The position numbers were made by a program, and so were the translations under genes. The notes beneath the pieces were generated by a model. It was not told the origin of the DNA, made no database searches, and saw nothing but the letters and a program-made list of their open reading frames with translations. This document shows, one piece after another, positions 11,572-23,789 of a DNA stretch of 64,000 bases (within the stretch, counting starts at the first letter, position 1; every line of letters begins with the position of its first letter). The DNA comes from Bryum argenteum (lineage: Eukaryota > Streptophyta > Bryopsida > Bryales > Bryaceae): assembly GCA_037043015.1 (NCBI GenBank), contig CM073327.1:17032727-17096726 (forward strand), given 5' to 3'.

Positions 11572-11799
11572 CCCTGTTTGAGCTTAGTATGTTGCCGGGT
11601 CCTGGCAACCTCAAGGTGGACAATTTTGGATTGGCTTATATTTGATCAGCGAGCCGGTTAAGGATTGCTCCTGTTTTGTAGATGTTTGAACCTTAAAATT
11701 TCATTGAGTAAAATGCGAAATCTTTTCTCAATAAAAATCTTCAAAACTGCCTTGATGGTTCCAAAATGAGAATCCCATATTTTGCAAATATCAGAGTAT
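11572..11799 (+). other. 3' flank of the membrane-protein gene
   Basis: Probable 3' UTR. An AATAAA-type signal (TCAATAAAAATC) occurs near 11,730. Confidence 0.4.
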
Positions 11800-12780
11800 T
11801 ACCAGACTCACACATACCCATGCTGATAAGATGCTTATACTACAATATCTGAGGGTGCAGAGGCTAATCTCTCCGTCACCTCTCTTTATTGCAAAACACA
11901 CATGAGAACAAGCAAGAACTACTCTGCATTCCAGGACTTTAAGCGTCACAGGAAAGAGATGACTCCGTGGATGAAATACATCCAATATTGTTGTTACAAA
12001 GTTCATCTATACTCATCTGAGCAATGGAACAGCTACGTAAACCAATACTCCCACTACGTAAACCAATACTCCCACTACGTAGAGGTAAATTGTGAAGATT
12101 GTCCCACACTAAGATTAATGATTACTTGCGAGAGTGACAACGTTCAACGAAAGGGAACACAGAGATAGATAGATAGAAATTCCGGTCCTTTCTAAGGGGC
12201 CGGTGTGAATGAAGTGTCCGTTCGTAATGCTAATATCCCGATGGCCACCGGACAAGGGGAAACTAGAACAATACTACTTCCCCCTCTCGAGGGTGGACAC
12301 TATGACTAGGCTAGTTTCTAGCCTAGTTACTAGTGCCTTGAAGATACTTGACATAGTATCCCCCCAACAGGCTTTGAGGTACCCATACAACAAGGTCCAA
12401 GGACCTCCCACAATAGTTGGGTGGACTATAGTGGTGAGCACCACGCCGGCATGGGAATAGAACCCACGACCTCCTCATTGGGGGCCTAAGCCCTAACCAC
12501 CAAGCCAAGGCTTGTGGTGCCTAAGGGAACACAATAGTGATCAGTAACTAAACTCCCACTTGAGGAAGGTCCATCTTGACAACGTTGAGCATGGAGAGAA
12601 GTTTCAGGAACTTTTCTGACGGGAGAGCCTTCGTGAAAACATCTGCAAGATGGAGTTCGGTAGTAACATACGAAACATCGATGCGGACTTCTTCTTTAAA
12701 CGAACGAATGCAATCATAGTGAAGATCAATGTGATTTGCAAGCTCATGAAATTCTGGATTGCGAACTAGGCGCACAGCTC
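11800..12780 (-). mobile_element. Ty1/copia LTR retrotransposon fossil (3' end of pol plus LTR remnant)
   Basis: On the minus strand at 12,548-12,775 the end of a copia-type polyprotein is recognisable by the RNase H tail pattern HLADVFTKALP. It is followed by a polypurine-like tract and then sequence taken to be a 3' LTR, running to roughly 11,800 and including an AATAAA signal. The element is old and broken, and its 5' part is absent. A SINE has inserted into the LTR portion, with an 11-bp target duplication. The outer limit at 11,800 is approximate. Confidence 0.65.
12162..12522 (-). mobile_element. Full-length tRNA-derived SINE
   Basis: Flanked by an 11-bp direct repeat AAGGGAACACA (12,151-12,161 and 12,523-12,533). 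On the minus strand it starts near AGGCACCACAAGCC. It has a pol III A box TGGCTTGGTGG (12,497-12,507) and a B box GGTTCTATTCC (12,454-12,464), about 33 nt apart, which is the tRNA spacing. It ends in a (TATC)n tail at 12,162-12,176. Its 3' third (about 12,195-12,310) matches the 3' end of the LINE at 46,025-46,140, including GTTCGTAATG, GATGGCCAC and CGGACAA blocks. It is inserted in a copia LTR remnant. Confidence 0.88.
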
Positions 12781-13947
12781 ATTGATTTTTTAGAAAGTAC
12801 AAAAATGACAATTTAGTAGAACATGCATCAAGTTAATCTTATCAGGTTTATGAAGATAATGGACAGTGATAAGGTACTACAAGTATGTGATTCTAAGGCA
12901 AAAATATTTCCAAAGATTTCCTAAATCTCTAATTTTGACAATTTTTAGAAGGAAAAATTGCTAAATTACTAAATACCTCAATACTAGATGCTGTGAAATT
13001 TGGAGGCTGCCCATGTACAATCAGTTGCAAAACAGAGTAGGGCCATGTTAAAATCTAGTAGTAATGAAGCATGCAGGTAGTAATGAACACATCACAGCTG
13101 AAAATTTAAAAAAAAAATGGTAATTACAATATTTCTCTTTCTAGCGTAAAAACAAATATATCAATAAAAAAATTTAAAAAATTGAAATTTGACTTTATAA
13201 TTTTCTTAATATACACTTTGTAATACAGGGAGCAACTAATATAAATCTTAGGCAGAAATAGTGATTTTAATCCCTTCATCTCGGCTCCCCAAAATAGCAA
13301 AAACCCCATTTGAGCCTCGTGGATATTTAAGCGTTAATGGAAAGATTATAGTTTGCAGATGACGTCCGCGAAACCCATTCGAAGTATAAGCATCTACGAA
13401 AGCGTTTAATTAAAGGACAAGATGGAACCATTCGGTTTAAAAAATATCACCAAAGTATCATGAGATAAAAGAAACATCTGTCACTTTGCATCTTCTTGTA
13501 GTAATTATGTCTCTGATTATAGATTTTTATGTAGTGGTGTCTAGTTAGCAAATGTTTCTTACTTGTCACTATGAACTTGTAAAATTTCACTTTTTGAATG
13601 TCTCATAAGAAGGTGACCGATTTGACATTAAAATATAAGTGAAAAGTTGAGTACAGTGAGAGTTACAAAGCAAGATTTTGTTGAAAAAAAGCCCCTCAGG
13701 CTATCTTGGGCGTTGAAGAGACAACAACTCAAACTTGAGACGATCTCCAAGTTCTGTGTTGTTTTAATCCACAAAGTTTACCCATCCGGTGTTAAGAACA
13801 ACCCATGTATCATTTCCTTGACTAGATTAACTTCGTATAGTCATTAGGGTAGATACATCTATATTTGGACGCCCCCCTTGAATCAGACAGCCTATTTCCT
13901 AGATTTTCTCACTTATTTTTAAGATTGGCCGACCCTTGCATGCACCA
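12781..13947. other. AT-rich region, nothing recognised
   Basis: It is low in G+C with scattered short frames and no domain, splice structure or terminal repeats that I can support. Confidence 0.5.
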
Positions 13948-13949
13948 CA

Positions 13950-14034
<85 letters not shown>
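13950..14034. repeat. (TA)n microsatellite
   Basis: About 42 uninterrupted TA units, preceded by CACATC and followed by ATTAAGTC. Confidence 0.98.
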
Positions 14035-14040
<6 letters not shown>

Positions 14041-14289
14041 GTCTATATAGCCGCGATCCTTCGATTCCTTCCTACCGACCAAAGTACCAACCTATCAACA
14101 TACGAACTTACCAACCTACCTACCTACCTTAGTCTTACCAATCTTAAAAAATCAAACGTAATAGTAGATGAAATGGTAAACTTTTTTTCCCCTTGAGACG
14201 ACTGGGACCATACTAGTGCATACATATCTAAAGTGTTCGGTTATACATAAGGGTATATCACGCTTTTTTTAAAGTTTGCAATAAATGTA

Positions 14290-15331
14290 TTTGAAAAGAG
14301 TGCTTGAGATACCAAGCTCCTTGGCAAGTTCTCCTCTGGAAACGTTGAAGACGCACGACACGACAGATTTGCTATAGTCATACAAAGCTGCACTCCCAGC
14401 TCGTACACATTGCAAAGAAACGTTGAGTATATATTATCAACACATGGCAAGCATTAACATTCCTTGAAAGCTACCAAAAATACAGAAACGTGGACATGGT
14501 GTTAGTGGTCTCGTAGAAGAGGACGACGTTGTTGTTGTTTGCCTCTCTGAAAGCGCCGTCATAGGAAGCACGACCAACAACCGAAGGTGCTGTAGGCGGA
14601 GCAATAACAATCATTCTGCCGCCCTCGTCATCACTGTTGTACGAAAGCTCTACTTTGGAAGCATCTTCTGCTGCTTGTGCATTGTTTTGCCGATCACAGC
14701 CACCAAGTAGCGGTCTCCCAAATACTGGAGCATGTCTCTGAGCGTGTCGTAGTAGTCTACATCGCCAAGGTCGCTTCCATCATCTTTCACCATCCTCAAC
14801 ATCCGGATAGTCTTATCTTCGGTAATTCTGCCAATCCGACGAGCGTCAGTCTGCAACCCATGCAGCTCACTTGTTAACAAGATCATGGGTATAAATAAAA
14901 CTTTAGGAAATTGAAAAAAATCATAAAAAGATTATATGCAAACTTTAGGATGTAGAAAACATCTCTGAAAGAGTTAATAAGAGATGAATGTCGTTTTGCC
15001 TCAATTCATGAATAAGTGGAGGGGCATGCTTTAGAATAAAGCAATCATGTTTGTGACAAAATGTGGCACTGCAATTGTTTTGAATAATATTGATTCTTCT
15101 ATCAAGAGATTCGAGGCACTCTCAACCTACTTATTAAGGTTTGAGTATGAACTAACATAGAAAGGTGAGAGGTGAAAAGCATACCTGAAGATGAGTAATG
15201 AAGTCGGTGACTAATTCGGTTGTATGCCTTTTGCCTACCCATCTGAATGCCGAATTCTCAAATCGAATGACGAATTCTTTCTCGATAGAGCCTCCGAGAG
15301 GAACGCAAACAAGTAGGGCCTTTTGTGCCAT
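14290..15331 (-). pseudogene. RWP-RK gene copy B (5' half only)
   Basis: Exon 1 is intact at 15,185-15,331 (49 codons, from the conserved ATG of MAQKALLVCVPLGGS to HLQ, with a GT donor). Exon 2 runs from 14,850 to about 14,518, but its 3' donor region is deleted. The exon 3 remnant (about 14,290-14,400) has internal changes and lacks the RWP-RK motif. Exons 4 and 5 are absent; on the low-coordinate side the copy breaks into unrelated sequence after the (TA)n tract. It still shows SDARRIG-type exon 2 starts (here TDARRIGRITEDKTIRML) and the LGDVDYYDTL segment, which helps define the gene model in copy E. Confidence 0.75.
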
Positions 15332-15616
15332 AGTGCGTTTGCTCATAAACGGGGAAGTCAGAACACAACCCTAAACACAAGATAATCAGACACAAAAAAA
15401 TACAAACACAAATGAGATCACTCCAACAGCAGAAGCAATGCGACGAATGCATGTAAAACGCACTTCGAGTAAGAAACACACACAAGAAAGGAAGATTTGT
15501 TTGCGCAACATGAACATAAGGTATATAGAGAAGACAATGTACCTCGATTGATGTTATTTCCGGGTTGGCGTAAAGAGGACTTTAGAGAAGGAGAGCTCTA
15601 CATCTTGAAGCTAGTG
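15332..15616. repeat. 5' spacer of copy B
   Basis: Matches 7,696-7,975 and 22,225-22,510. It holds the sequence just upstream of the RWP-RK start codon. Confidence 0.6.
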
Positions 15617-16231
15617 TTAACCCCTAAATGGTTTGACTCATTTGTAGTAAAATGAACACATCCTCAAAAGCATTGTCATAGGTGGAGGTAAAAGTGTGTT
15701 ATCCAAATCTCAACCGTACAATCTTGTCGTAGACATATTGAACATCATGTGGGTCAAATTTTGAGTCATGAGGCTTCATAGATTGCGAGATCATAATGTA
15801 TTAATACTCAAAAATGATCACATAATTTCATCATTTTCACTTTAAAGTGAAAATGCTACCATTAGACTTATTTCAATGAAAAAGTCACCAATTAGAATGT
15901 TGTTCACCTTCATCTCAGTAGCATCCTTGAACAAAAAAAAACCATGAGAAAAATTTCTTTGTGCAAATTATGGCCCTACAATGGTGAAAACTGCCCTAAA
16001 TTTTACAAAGGAAAAAATGTCTAAAACTAGGCTGCTGTCACTGAAATGCATGCCATTAATTCATACTTCATTGTATGGGTCTGAGATTTTCATTACATAA
16101 ACTAGACTTGATTTGGGACCCAACCCAAGTGATTTCGTCCAAAACGGAGTCCGGATGAAGAAGTTATGGCTCTCCAAAGTTGGTGTCATCCAAAATGTCG
16201 TTTTTCGACATTCGGCCCGCTTAAGGGTTAA
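15617..16231. mobile_element. TTAA-flanked inverted-repeat element 2
   Basis: TTAA CCCCTAAATGG at the left and CGCTTAAGGG TTAA at the right (615 bp). The sister site at 22,513-22,525 reads GTGTCAAAAGTGAAGGG, uninterrupted where this copy reads GTG-TTAA-element-TTAA-AAGTAAAGGG. Its interior is a shortened relative of elements 4 and 5, including the shared ATGTCGTTTTTCGACAT end. Confidence 0.75.
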
Positions 16232-17332
16232 AAGTAAAGGGTGCAAGGTCCAAAGACAAGAAGAAGGTTGACCTAATTGAGGGTACTACAAAAAGTGCAA
16301 GCTTCAATAAAGCAAGAAACAATAATGCGGAAGGCGGAAGGTGCAAGATGCGAAAAGAAGAAGAACCTTGACCTAATCAAGCTTCAAGAGCGTTGCCCTA
16401 ATTGGGGCTAGTAAAAAAGAGCAAACATTGGAAGAGATTTAGAACGTTGTTCTTATTGCTCGAGGCTAGTGCACAAAGTGCAAGGTGCAAAGATAAGACT
16501 AAAGAACTTTGCCCTAATTCAAACCAACTCGAAAGGTGTAAGAAGCAAATATAAGAAAAACTTTTACTATGAAAGGTGCAAACAAATAGAAAACTCCAAA
16601 CCAATGGTTAGGACGGCTTAAAAGGTTTCAACATAAGAAATATGAGAACCAAGTAAATCAAACAACTCACATGCAAACAAATAATGTTATTATAAGATAG
16701 CAGAGTACAATATGGACAATTAGACATGAGACAATTTGAGTATGACCACCTTGGTGGTAATGCCACATGGCCGTCTAAGTGGTGAGAGGAAATAAAGTCT
16801 TTCTTGGATAAAAATAAAATCTACTCCAATCTATTTTGCTATAAACTCTTGAGACAAGTTAATTATATTTAACTTAAAATGAGTTTCTGTAATTTTATTT
16901 CAGGCAAGCTACATAAAGGTCTAATCTTGGTATTTTGGGTTATGATTTGGTGTAAGTCTAGGAATACATGTAAGCTGTTTGCGGTGACAAAATTGGCAGA
17001 ACCAAATTTCAATGATTGATCGTAAGTTTCCTAGAGCAATTCTTGGGTTGCAAGCTAAAATCGGGCAATTTATATTCAAAAGAAATATTTGAGAGAATAT
17101 TTTCACAACCACATCATTACTCACATTCCCAAGTTTCCTAAGTTGAAACTTTTACCAATTTTACAAGAATAGCCTCCAAAATTCTTCATGCTATCAAACA
17201 TTCATGTCCAAAATTTAATGCTTTGATCCTTCATACTCTTTACATTGTTACTTTTTTGAACCAAATACACTCGTAGACTCATTTCTTGAAGTTGTTGTAG
17301 ATGTGCAAATTTTACGACACATCATCAAGTGT
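16232..17332. repeat. 5' spacer of copy B, continued
   Basis: 16,232-16,600 repeats the AAGGTGCAAG purine-rich block. 16,860-17,330 matches 8,460-8,930 closely, including a minus-strand frame of 66-67 residues kept only because the duplication is recent. Confidence 0.6.
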
Positions 17333-17860
17333 GCTACGTGATTGAGCTCCTGCTTTGGCCAGTGGTAGGATGAGGGAAACTGTGTGTCTGGTAACGATTG
17401 ACTCTCCAGTCACCCATGCCGTGACCATAGCTGAACGATCGATCGAAAATCACCGTTAGCTTTGATAGCTAAGATTGGATGCGGAGCTTGAGAAAGATAG
17501 ATAGATAGAAACTCCGGTCCCTTTCTAAGGGGCCGGCGTGAATGAAGTGTCCGTTCGTAATGCTAATATCCCGATGGCCACCGGACAAGGGGCTGCTTGA
17601 GAAAGCAAATAGTGATGGAAGACTGGGGACCGTGAAGAATGTGGGGTTGTGGAGACTGTGAGATTGTGGTGGTGAGTAAATGGGAGCCCAGACCTGGGCG
17701 ATGGAGCAAGGGCAATGGAAATGAGTAGATGTGCGAAGGTGAAGGCAATGATGGTGATGTGATTGTTTCTATTGAAATTGTTGTGTTGCATTCCCAAGTG
17801 TTTAAGTTTCGGACTGCTTTGATGCTTGGGCTGCAATTAGTTGGTGGTGGATGATCGATG
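17333..17860 (-). pseudogene. Copied dioxygenase 5' end, fragment 2, with SINE insertion
   Basis: Matches 690-1,140: first ~36 codons, start region and 5' flank of the dioxygenase gene, with more of the flank kept than in the fragment at 8,930. The order GTGCTACGTGATTGAGCTCC, then GTCTGGTAACGA, then the TGTGGG-rich flank is preserved. A 98-bp SINE piece interrupts it at 17,497-17,594. It is diverged and not expected to encode enzyme. Confidence 0.75.
17497..17594 (-). mobile_element. 5'-truncated SINE copy
   Basis: Bounded by the 11-bp direct repeat GCTTGAGAAAG (17,486-17,496 and 17,595-17,605). It contains only the tail part of the SINE at 12,162, with (ATAG)n at the low-coordinate end. This is the same part that is shared with the LINE 3' end, as expected for incomplete target-primed reverse transcription. 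Confidence 0.85.
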
Positions 17861-18166
17861 ATGAATGATGGATAAGGTCAGACCGTCAGACACACGTCAA
17901 CTTTTACATTTGGTTTTCAATCTTGGTGTCTGCTAAGGTAGGTGTGTATATCTCCTATAGGCTTCGGTTAGGGGTCTCAAAGTTCGTGAGATTTAGTAAA
18001 AAAGAGGGGTTTTAGGGGTTTGGTTCTGGGGTTTAGCTAAAGTAATATTGGTCTCAAGTCTTATTTTATTCAATATCTTGGAATCACAAGTCCCAATTGC
18101 AATCCGATTGTTGCCCCTTATTCTATCATGCCTTCATAGAAATTTCATATATGTACATTTCAGATT
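17861..18166. other. Junction between dioxygenase fragment and array unit 3
   Basis: From about 18,055 the sequence matches 5,675-5,780 (TCAATATCTTGGAATCACA). The first 190 bp are not repeated elsewhere in the window. Confidence 0.45.
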
Positions 18167-19102
18167 TTAACCCCTAAACGACCAAGGTCTCCGATTTGGC
18201 TCTTTTTCTATTTCGGGCAGCCTAGATGAAGGGGTTAGAATCAATATTTTTGCCTAAGATTTTTATTGGATGTTCCCTATACCACAAGGTGTATGTGGGA
18301 AAAATTGCAAAGTCAAACTCCACTTTTGGAGTTTTTAAACGCAAATTTTCGTTTTCAGCTTTGGGGCGGGCAGAAAAAAAAAATTTATTTTTAACTTTTT
18401 TTTGAGATTTTTTTTAGAAAATCTTTTCTTGACTGATTTTGTACATAGTTTTCCAAGTGACCCAAGTCAAAACTTTTACCAATTCTACAAGGGCACCCTT
18501 CAAAAAATTACAAGAACCAGATCCAAAGTTTGTGTAATATTACAATTTTTTCTTTCAAAATTTGCTAAAATTTGAGAGTTAGGAAATTTTTGAATTTCTT
18601 TTTTCTCAAAATTCGCAAACTCATGAAGGCACCTAATCACCATTCATTTTTTCCCTAGACCAAATACGACAAATGTCGTGCATGTTTTACCGAATCCTTG
18701 ATTTCTACCTTCTTCTAGTAAATAAATTGCATGAAGGTTCAAAAAGCCAAATGAGTGTCTAAAATTTTGCATGGTAATGCTCAACTTAGTTACCTACATG
18801 GAAAAAAATGTAAGCAAGAATTTTGAGGTATTAAGCATCACGTTATCCCTTGCACAAAGTAGACTATGTCTGTTGAAAAAAAGTTTCCATCAACTTTGAA
18901 TGTTATGATCTTACGAATGGCAAAGATCCAACGGTTGAAATTTTAAACACTACCTCCGATGGTAGTTATCTTTAAGATCCTACGGTTAAAAGTTTCAAAA
19001 AATTGTGGAAAAAATTCTCATACTCGAGAGCTTACAAGGTGGTATGAAATCGCAGTTTTGGAGTTTAGAGCTCTCAAAACACCATGGTGGTTTAGGGGTT
19101 AA
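18167..19102. mobile_element. TTAA-flanked inverted-repeat element 3
   Basis: Ends TTAA CCCCTAAACGACCAAGG and, inverted, TTAA CCCCTAAACCACCATGG. The empty site is at 5,768-5,790 (CAGTTTTTAACACCAATTGC). It is 936 bp including both TTAA copies and AT-rich inside, with no transposase frame. Its interior differs from elements 4 and 5, so only the ends are shared. Confidence 0.8.
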
Positions 19103-19141
19103 CACCAATTGCAGATCCAAAAAGAACACAAAATGTCATAT

Positions 19142-19579
19142 CCTCAATTACGTTAAAATGGCGTTATGCGGGTAAAATGGGCCCTTTTGAGGGGCTTAAT
19201 ATGAAAAGAATAACGTTGGTTTTGGTCGAGTTTTGACATGATAGGGTAAATATTTCTAACCGCATTTCAAAAACAACAATGATTCTGAACAGCCGTTCAG
19301 AAATATTGCCCTTTGACTATGTCTTAAGGTCAAAAACCATGAAAAGTGTGTGATATTATGGAAATTTTGGTGAAATTGTGTGATATTACAGAAACAAACT
19401 GATATTACCGAGTACATGTGTGATATTAATAAACTTGCCATTTTGCAGGCTTAAATATTTCTGAACTACAGGTCAAAAATATGCTTGTAAAATGGCACGT
19501 TTTAGAATGCAAGCAAAATGACTCATAGGGGATTTGGCAAAATGGGACATGAAATACCACCAATTTAACGGAATTGAAA
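19142..19579. mobile_element. CCTCAATT-family MITE, long form, copy 3
   Basis: Left end CCTCAATTACGTTAAAATGG, right end CCAATTTAACGGAATTGAAA. It is orthologous to the insertion at 5,817 because the flanks are the same. Confidence 0.75.
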
Positions 19580-20362
19580 TTTCATGTAGTAGCAAAATTA
19601 TCACTAAATAGCTTGTAGGAGTAAGTATGGTGTATTCTTATTCATATCTAGTGATAATGTGATATTGAACTAGAATATGATTTCACTTATTATTTGTCAA
19701 TATGTTATATATAGTGTCAAATAATGACAAGTCCATTTGCCTAATGCATAAAAGGAACCAAAGATTTGTTTTAAATTGTTACATTGAGACTAAGCCTTGA
19801 TAATGTAGGGAATTAGCAGGTAGATAAGTCACCCTCATACTCCCTTGTACACTTATCATGCAATTAACCCACAAAAGTAAATTAGGAATTTGCGAAGTAG
19901 CTTCATTGGAGAAAACAAGATAAGACTTCCTAAATTCTTCATAAACAAACCCCAAGAATTCATTATATATTTAGATTGAGACTTACTCAAAATGAAGTGT
20001 TACCTCAAATCCTATATTCTAGAGAGTATCCCATTTAGAGAGGGGAGAGAAACAAGACTCTCGTCCACAAAATTCAAGGCATCCATTACCTCCTTACATC
20101 TAACCTCTATTTAACAATGTAGATCAATAGAGATGAGTCTACATAATTTTTTTCCAAGGTAATACAATCTGAAAGGTTGTGTTGAAAGAGAAAAAAAAAA
20201 AAAAAACTGAGTAGTTCCCTTAAATTGAAGAGATTAAGGTTTCGATGGAGGACTCGTAATCTCTAAGAGTCGTCAGAGTCAGAGAGGTTTAGGATCAAGT
20301 GTCTCCCTTGTGCTCCATAGCCTTCTCTGACGAGCTTGCCGGATGGACTCAGAAACTGGCTT
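19580..20362. repeat. 3' spacer of array copy C
   Basis: Starts like 6,244-6,330 and continues like 3,410-3,930 (CCCTCATACTCCCT, GGGGAGAGAAACAAGACTC, poly-A tract near 20,190). No gene. Confidence 0.6.
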
Positions 20363-22224
20363 CTACTTTGCCATGCCCCACCCTGCTAGTCCCTCCCTGC
20401 CTCGGCCACTCTTGGCCTCGGAAAATGCAATTCGCCTCATGACTGCCAACTCCGTGTGCTCCGCCACCACGGGCTCCACAACAAAGACTTCCATCACTTT
20501 CCGGTTGCTCGGAATCGCTCGAGTCTCATCGAAGTTCCACTGTATACATTGGCTAAGAAACTCGCGCACTTGCAAAGGCACCAGTTGCGATTTTGGCTCA
20601 TTCTACAAACCATTGCATATCTGATCATGTTAAGAAACTCAATATCGGAATAATGGGAGTCCATAATGGAGCCCGTACAGCCAAGGTGTCACATGAGTTA
20701 GTGAAATGATCCTCTTGCAAAAGCGCTAGTCTGCAAATTTCCCTGCGAAGAAATTTTCTTGTTCGTGTGTACAAGAGATTTTATCGTAATACTTACCGCC
20801 ATACAGGTGATCACTTAAATTGAACCACACTAAAGCTTGTCTATCTTTGTCTGCAACAAGTTGAGTGCGCTTTGTAAGTCATCCACTTCTTCTCTAGAGC
20901 CTAAGTCAGCTACTTCTTCTTCGCAGGGCTCCCTATAGATATGGCAAACCCTAGCCCTTGGATTGCATACTCGAAAGTCCATATCTAAATGAGTAAATGC
21001 ACATGACAATATCGTAAGGAACTTGAGCACCCCCTACATCTCGATGGTTGAAGTCAAATGATGCATGAACTAAGTGTAACTTGCATTTATGCAGTGCTGC
21101 TGTGAGTCACTGTTTACGGAAGTTACCTTCCTCGAGGGCTAGCGTTCGAGCCCAAGCTGTGTGATCGTCGTTTTGAAAAGACTACTTGAGATACCAAGCT
21201 CCTTGGGAAGTTCTCCTCTGGAAATGTTGAAGAAGCACAACAAATTTGTTAGAGTCATACGAAGCTGCACTCCCGGTACACATTGCAAAGAAACGTTGAG
21301 TATCATCAACATATGGAAAGCATTAACATTCTTGAAAGCTACCAAGAATACATAAACGTGGACATGGTGTTAGTGGTCTCGTAGCACTCACTTTGTTCAT
21401 CAAGAGGACCACGTTGTTGTTGTTCGCCTCTCTGAAAGCACCGTTATAGGAAGCACGATCATAAGCAGACGATCATGAGAAGAAGGTGCTGTAGGCGGAG
21501 AAGTAACATTTCTTGCCTGGTCGCCGCCCTCGTTCATCAGTGTTGTTCGAACGCTCCGCTCTAGGAGCATCCTGTGTTGCTTGTGCATTCTTTCTCCCGA
21601 TCACAGCCACCAAGAAGCGGTCCCCCAAATACTAGTGTGTCGTAGTAGTCTACATCGCCGAGGTCGCTGCCATCATCTTTCACCATCCTCAACATCCGGA
21701 TAGTCTTATCTTTGGTAATAATCTCAATCCGACGAGCGTCACTCTCCAACCCATGCAGCCCACTCATTAACAAGATCATCATGGGTATGAATAAAACTTT
21801 AGAAAATTGAAAACAATCATAAAAAGATTATAAGCAAACTTTAGGATGTAGAAAACAACTGTGAAAGAGTTAACAAGAAATGAATGCGGTTTTGTCTCAC
21901 CTCATGAATAAGTGAAGGCGCATGCTTTTGAAATAAAGCAATCATGTTTGTGACAAAACGTTACAGTGCAATTGTTTTGAATAATACTGATTCTTCTATC
22001 AAGAGATCGGAGGTACTCTCAACCTACTTATTAAGGTTTGAGTATGAACTAACATGAAAAGCTTGAGAGGTGAAAAGGTGAAGATGAGTAATGAAGTCGG
22101 TCACTAATTGGGTTGTACGCCTTTTGCCTACCCATCTGAATGCCGAATTTTCAAATTGGATGGCAAATTCTTTCTTGATAGAGCCTCCGAGAGGAACGCC
22201 AAAAAGTAGGGCCTTTTGTGCCAT
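20363..22224 (-). pseudogene. RWP-RK gene copy C (all five exons present, broken)
   Basis: Exons: 1 about 22,084-22,224, 2 21,392-21,743, 3 21,127-21,264, 4 20,797-20,994, 5 20,363-20,602. Exon 3 is an intact 46-codon block with CFFNISRGELPKELGISSS and the RWPSRK signature. Exon 5 gives VPLQVREFLSQCIQWNFDET and stops at MAK. Lesions: the exon 1 donor region is altered (no GT after ACTCATCTTCA), exon 2 is shifted by a short deletion, exon 4 has an in-frame TAG after LQTKIDKL, and its first codon is ATA rather than ATG. It is useful as the most complete diverged sister of copy E. Confidence 0.8.
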
Positions 22225-23789
22225 AGTGCGTTTGCTCACACACGAGGAAGTCAAACCCAACCCTAAACACAAGATAATCAGACACAAAAAAATACGAAAC
22301 ACACATGAGAATGATGAGATCACTCAAACAACAGAAGTAATGCGGCTAATGTATGTAAAACGTAGTTACAGTAAGAAACACATACAAGAAACAAAGATTT
22401 GTTTGCGCAACATGAACAAAAGGTGCATGGAGAAGACAATGTACATCGATTGACTTCATTTTCGGGTTGGCGTAAAGAGGGCATTAGAGAAGGAGAGCTC
22501 TACTTGTTGAAGCTAGTGTCAAAAGTGAAGGGTGCAAAGTACAAAGGGAAGAAATATTGATGCCAAAGGTGCGAGGTGCAAAAACAAGAAGAACGAAGAC
22601 GTAAATGAGACTATTGCGAAAAGTGCAAGCTTGGAGAAAGCAAGAAATAGTAATGCGGAAGGTGAAAGGTGCGAAAAGAACTTAAGAAGAAGAACGTTGC
22701 CCTAATGGAGGCTACTGCAAAATATCAAATATCAAAAGAGAATAAGAATGTTGTTGCTCTTATTGCTCAAGGCTAGTCCAAAGGTGCAAGGTGGGAAGAT
22801 AAGTCAAAAGGTGCAAGGTGGGAAGATAAGACGAACTTAGCCCTTGTTGAAACCAACTCGAAAGCTGTAAAGAATGAATAAAAGAATGAAGAGAACCAAG
22901 TGAATTAAAGAACTCACATGCAAACAAATAACGTTTTTACAAGATAGCATGATACGATATGGACAAATAGACATATAACAATTTGAGTATGACCACCTAG
23001 CTAATGGGCCACATGGCCGTCTAATTGGTGAGAAGAAATAAAGTCTTTCTCTGAAAAAATAAAATCCACTCCAATCTATTTTGCTATTAACCCCTCTCGT
23101 TATTTTTAACTTAAAATGGTTTTTGACGAGTAGAGGCAATTTGGACAAAGAGACTAATTTTGATATGGATTTGGTGCAAGTGTAAAAATACATATAATTT
23201 GTATAGTGTATAATTTGCAAAACCAAATTCCAATTATTGATCATGAGTTCTCTATAACAATTGTTGGGTGGCAAGCCAAAATAGGGCAGTTTATATTTAG
23301 CTTTTTCAAAAGAAATCTTGTAGGAAATGTGTACTTAACTAAATCATTACTCACAATCCCAAGATTCCTAAGTTGAAACTTGAAAATTTTACCAATTTTA
23401 CAAGAAGACTAGAAGAGCCATCAAAAATTTTAGAAACAATCATCACAATGCTCAAAAACACTTGGGAGACAAACTTTGGATGTTATGATCTCTCAAATGG
23501 TAAACATCCAATGGTCAATAGCGAAGCCCTTCTTTAACAAAAAAATTCTATATGATTCAATTTCAAGTGGATTGCAATCACACTCTTCAAAAGACATTGT
23601 TAGAATCACTCCCCTTCTTATATCATCAAAATTTGTTAAAACTACACCACTATTTCTTCTAATACCACCATTTGTTAAGCTTAAATTGTAGGGAAGCTTT
23701 CTACCGCAATGACCTTAATTTACAATTCTATCTATGCTCTTGGTACTATCCACCCTACCACATATATATATATCGCCATTGTAACAAAA
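22225..23789. repeat. 5' spacer of copy C and junction to the next unit
   Basis: 22,495-22,880 repeats the AAGGTGCAAGG purine block with a local duplication at 22,780-22,830. 22,890-23,410 matches 16,640-17,170 with divergence. 23,410-23,789 has no match that I recognise. Confidence 0.5.

Noticed and set aside
13865-14050. Frame reading (IY)n
   Set aside because: It is a translation of the (TA)n microsatellite.
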